DNA of 64,000 bases from the NCBI GenBank assembly GCA_949775045.1, contig OX459096.1:40582158-40646157 (forward strand), read 5' to 3'. How positions within the stretch are numbered: position 1 is the stretch's first letter; each line of letters starts with the position of its first letter. A program made the translations under genes and the position numbers. Shown in pieces: positions 60,970-64,000 of the stretch. The notes beneath the pieces were generated by a model that saw nothing but the letters and a program-made list of their open reading frames with translations, searched no databases and had not been told where the DNA came from. The stretch comes from Metridium senile (lineage: Eukaryota > Cnidaria > Anthozoa > Actiniaria > Metridiidae).

Positions 60970-62506
60970 TCTCGTAAGGGTTTCTAGTAGTCTATCATGT
61001 ACCTAGGTCTATCGTAAGGGTGTTTAGTAGTCTATTATGTACCCAGGTCTATCGTAAGGGTTTCTAGTAGTCTATCATGTACACAGGTCTATCGTAAGAG
61101 TGTCTGGTAGTCTATCATGTACACAGGTCTATCGTAAGGGTTTCTAAGTCTATCATGTACCCAGGTCTATCGTAAGGATGTCTAGTAGTCTATCATGTAC
61201 CCAGGTCTATCGTAAGGATGTCTAGTAGTCTATCATGTACACAGGTCTATCGTAAGGGTGTCTAGTAGTCTATCATATACATAGGTCTATCGTAAGGGTT
61301 TCTAGTAGTCTATCATGTACCCAGGTCTATCGTAAGGGTGTCTAGTAGTCTATCATGTACCCAGGTCCATCGTAAGGATGTCTAGTAGTCTATCATGTAC
61401 ACAGGTCCATCGTTAGGGTGTCTAATAGTCTATCATGTACATAGGTCTATCGTAAGGGTTTCTAGTAGTCTATCATGTACCCAGGTCTATCGTAAGGGTG
61501 TCTAGTAGTCTGTCATGTACCCAGGTCTATCGTAAGGATGTCTAGTAGTCTATCATGTACCCAAGTCTATCGTAAGGGTGTCTAGTCGTCTATCATGTAC
61601 CCAGGTCTATCGTAAGGGTGTCTAATCGTCTATCATGTACACAGGTCTATCGTAAGGGTTTCTAGTAGTCTATCATGTACCCAGGTCTATCGTAAGGGTG
61701 TCTAGTAGTCTATCATGTACACAGGTCTATCGTAAGGGTTTCTAGTAGTCTATCATGTACCCAGGTCTATCGTAAGGGTGTCTAGTAGTCTATCATGTAC
61801 ACAGGTCCATCGTTAGGGTGTCTAGTAGTCTATCATGTACATAGGTCTATCGTAAGGGTGTCTAGTAGTCTATCATGTACCCAGGTCTATCGTAAGGGTG
61901 TCTAGTAGTCTATCATGTACCCAGGACTATCGTAAGGGTGTCTAGTAGTCTATCATGTACCCAGGTCTATCGTAAGGGTGTCTAGTAGTCTATCATGTAC
62001 ATAGGTCCATCGTAAGGGTGTCTAGTAGTCTATCATGTACATAGGTCTATCGTAAGGGTGTCTAGTAGTCTATCATGTACCCAAGTCTATCGTAAGGGTG
62101 ACTAGTAGTCAATCATGTACCCAGGTCTATCGTAAGGGTGTCTAGTAGTCTATCATGTTCCCAGGTCTATCGTAAGGGTGTCTAGTAGTCTATCATGTAC
62201 ATAGTATAGGTCTATCGTAAGGGTGTCTAGTAGTCTATCATGTACATAGGTCTATCGTAAGGGTGTCTAGTAGTCTATCATGTACCCAAGTCTATCGTAA
62301 GGGTGACTAGTAGTCTATCATGTACCCAGGTCTATCGTAAGGGTGTCTAGTAGTCTATCATGTACATAGTATAGGTCTATCGTAAGGGTGTCTAGTAGTC
62401 TATCATGTACATAGGTCTATCGTAAGGGTGTCTAGTAGTCTATCATGTTCCCAGGTCTATCGTAAGGGTGTCTAGTAGTCTATCATTTACATAGGTCTAT
62501 CGTAAG
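60970..62506. repeat. 40-bp satellite array, about 38 units
   Basis: The unit reads ggtctatcgtaagggtgtct followed by agtagtctatcatgtaccca. Variants alternate ccagg, acagg and atagg at the junction and ggg/gga before tgtct. One unit near 61145 is 4-5 bp short, and two units (near 62203 and 62368) carry a 6-bp insertion making atagtatagg. The array starts and ends abruptly. Confidence 0.97.
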
Positions 62507-62548
62507 TCCCGTAGTAACTGATTTGTGATTGTAGAAATACGGGACTTT
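62504..62548. other. Hairpin at satellite end
   Basis: AAGTCCCGTA and TACGGGACTT form a perfect 10-bp stem with a loop of about 26 nt, starting in the last satellite unit. It could be a transposon end or a structured RNA; no CTRR end typical of Helitrons was confirmed. Confidence 0.5.
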
Positions 62549-63030
62549 CGGTTTAACGGCTTTTTTTTATTAAAACCATTTGAAGATGTAATTAAAGAAA
62601 CAGCAGCTTCTCAAATATTTAAGGCCATGAGTATTGTTCCTGCCGGGACGCAAACCTAAGCGAACCTGTCGGCGGATTTAGTTTTTCCATTAGTTACAAT
62701 GTTTTTAACGATGGATTGTGAAGTGTCTACAAACAATTACAACCCTTTGAAGAGATATTCAAACGACATTTTGTTTGTGTTAGTCCAATTACTGTAATAG
62801 TTACTGACGCCTATTAGCGCTAGATTTTATAGTTAAATACAAACACCGGTCAATCAGAAAGCCATTTTGTACAAAATATACCTATCATTTGCTAAAATAA
62901 GGGCTTCAGTTTGACAGTTTTTTAGCATGTTAAACTTATTATTTCTTAAGATGGAAAATAGATTTGATTGTTATTATCATTCATGTTTGTGATGTTACAT
63001 TGGCAATATACACCAAATTACTGTTTTTCT

Positions 63031-63107
63031 TGTCTGACTAGCCTCGCATGCATGTTAAAACGTCATTGTGTTCAAACGTAAATACGAGGCTAGCAAGTCA
63101 GAAACTG
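63031..63107. repeat. Short inverted repeat
   Basis: tctgactagcctcg at about 63034 is mirrored by cgaggctagcaagtcaga ending near 63104; about 20-bp arms. It may be a MITE remnant. Confidence 0.7.
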
Positions 63108-63439
63108 TAACTTGTCGTTATATTTCGATTCTAGTAGAACATGAATAGTACATTAATCAATGCCTTGTAGAACAGAATTAAATGGTATTTTATAGTACCC
63201 TAAATCGATCTTCAATAAGAATATGAAAGTTGTTTAATTATGAAAATAATTGGAAAGAATATGCTTGCGATTGTATAACTTTGAATGTGATATTTAGTCT
63301 ACTGATTCGAGCAGCAGCCAAATGCAAATTATTCGAGACACATTTCTACTCTTTGTGATATTTTCCAGTAAAAACTGGCATTTATTTAAACACTGATGAT
63401 GGCGTAAGTGCTCTTAAACATGTCTGGACGAAATAAACC

Positions 63440-63960
63440 TTTCAGGTTGAAAACTATTGTCTTTTTTATAAAATTATTCATTTTTTTAATTTTTTAATAT
63501 TAAAACTATTGTTGTAGTGAATTTTGAACTATTATTACATTTTTTCAATACTATTGTCTTGTTTAAATTAAATATTTTTTTCTATTTTGTTGTTATTTTT
63601 TCTAATACCATTTTCATTTTTGTTATTAATATTGTTATTATTATTATTATTATTGATATTATGGTTTTGGTATTATTATTTTTATTATAACTTTTCACTA
63701 CTATTTTTAATATTATGATTATATTTTTATAATATAAACAACACTTCTCAATTTTTTTATACATGTTTATTTTATAGAATTTGTAACTTGCCTTCTCTTA
63801 AATCGAAAATTTGGTAGTCAGTATAATACACGATATATTATATTATTATCATATTATTCTTTTGTATTATTATTGTATTTCTACTACTGTTTATATTGTT
63901 GTAAATATTAATGATAATATTATCACACTACTATCATCATCATCATCATCCGCGATAAAT
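63440..63960. repeat. AT-rich low-complexity DNA
   Basis: Runs of att/tta trinucleotides and a catcatcatcatc tract. No gene is seen from 62550 to the end. Confidence 0.8.
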
Positions 63961-64000
63961 TGAACTAGGAGCAATACTAAAATTCACGCAAAGCCTGCTA

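Noticed and set aside
60970..62506. CRISPR-like array
   Set aside because: The whole 40-bp unit repeats without unique spacers; it is a eukaryotic satellite.

Overview
The window reads as AT-rich genomic DNA of an invertebrate animal, most likely a cnidarian of the anthozoan kind (sea anemone or coral). I infer this from intron-rich genes with GT-AG splice sites, metazoan genes such as WDR43 and WDR86, and two large gene families (DUF6589, and PIN-like nuclease plus CXC) that I recall as multi-copy in cnidarian genomes. There are no bacterial-style operons, rRNA genes or CRISPR arrays. Species cannot be told from the sequence alone.

Layout. 1-5387 (minus) is a multi-exon DUF6589 gene running off the left edge. 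5985-6905 (minus) holds two exons of an unrecognised gene. 7714-22761 is a nest of mobile DNA: a large foldback, a short TTAA element, and a 12.8-kb composite bounded by TTAA and short inverted repeats. Inside the composite lie a smaller TTAA element, another foldback, and a long-TIR element carrying an intact six-exon, 1537-codon gene for a zinc-binding / PIN-like nuclease / CXC protein. 22766-25960 is gene-poor with three small palindromic elements.

25982-39901 (plus) is an 18-exon WDR43 (UTP5) gene. Six of its 3' introns each carry one copy of a related C/D-box snoRNA. Its introns also hold a 1.65-kb foldback, a 1.44-kb TTAA element built around a palindrome array, and an antisense tRNA-like sequence. 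40520-42740 is a cluster of small palindromic MITEs. 42796-44125 (minus) is a METTL7-like methyltransferase with a 34-nt microexon. 44435-45555 (plus) is a possible two-exon, 39-codon microprotein transcribed away from it. 49004-54753 (minus) is WDR86 in four exons. 55010-60480 shows no gene. 60970-62506 is a 40-bp satellite, followed by AT-rich sequence to the end.

Genes that may act together: WDR43 is a small-subunit processome protein, and the C/D snoRNAs in its introns would guide 2'-O-methylation of RNA, so transcription of one host gene would supply two parts of ribosome production. The rest looks like independent host genes among mobile elements. I built exon models by eye; the WDR43, WDR86, METTL7-like and PIN/CXC models each sum to a whole number of codons.
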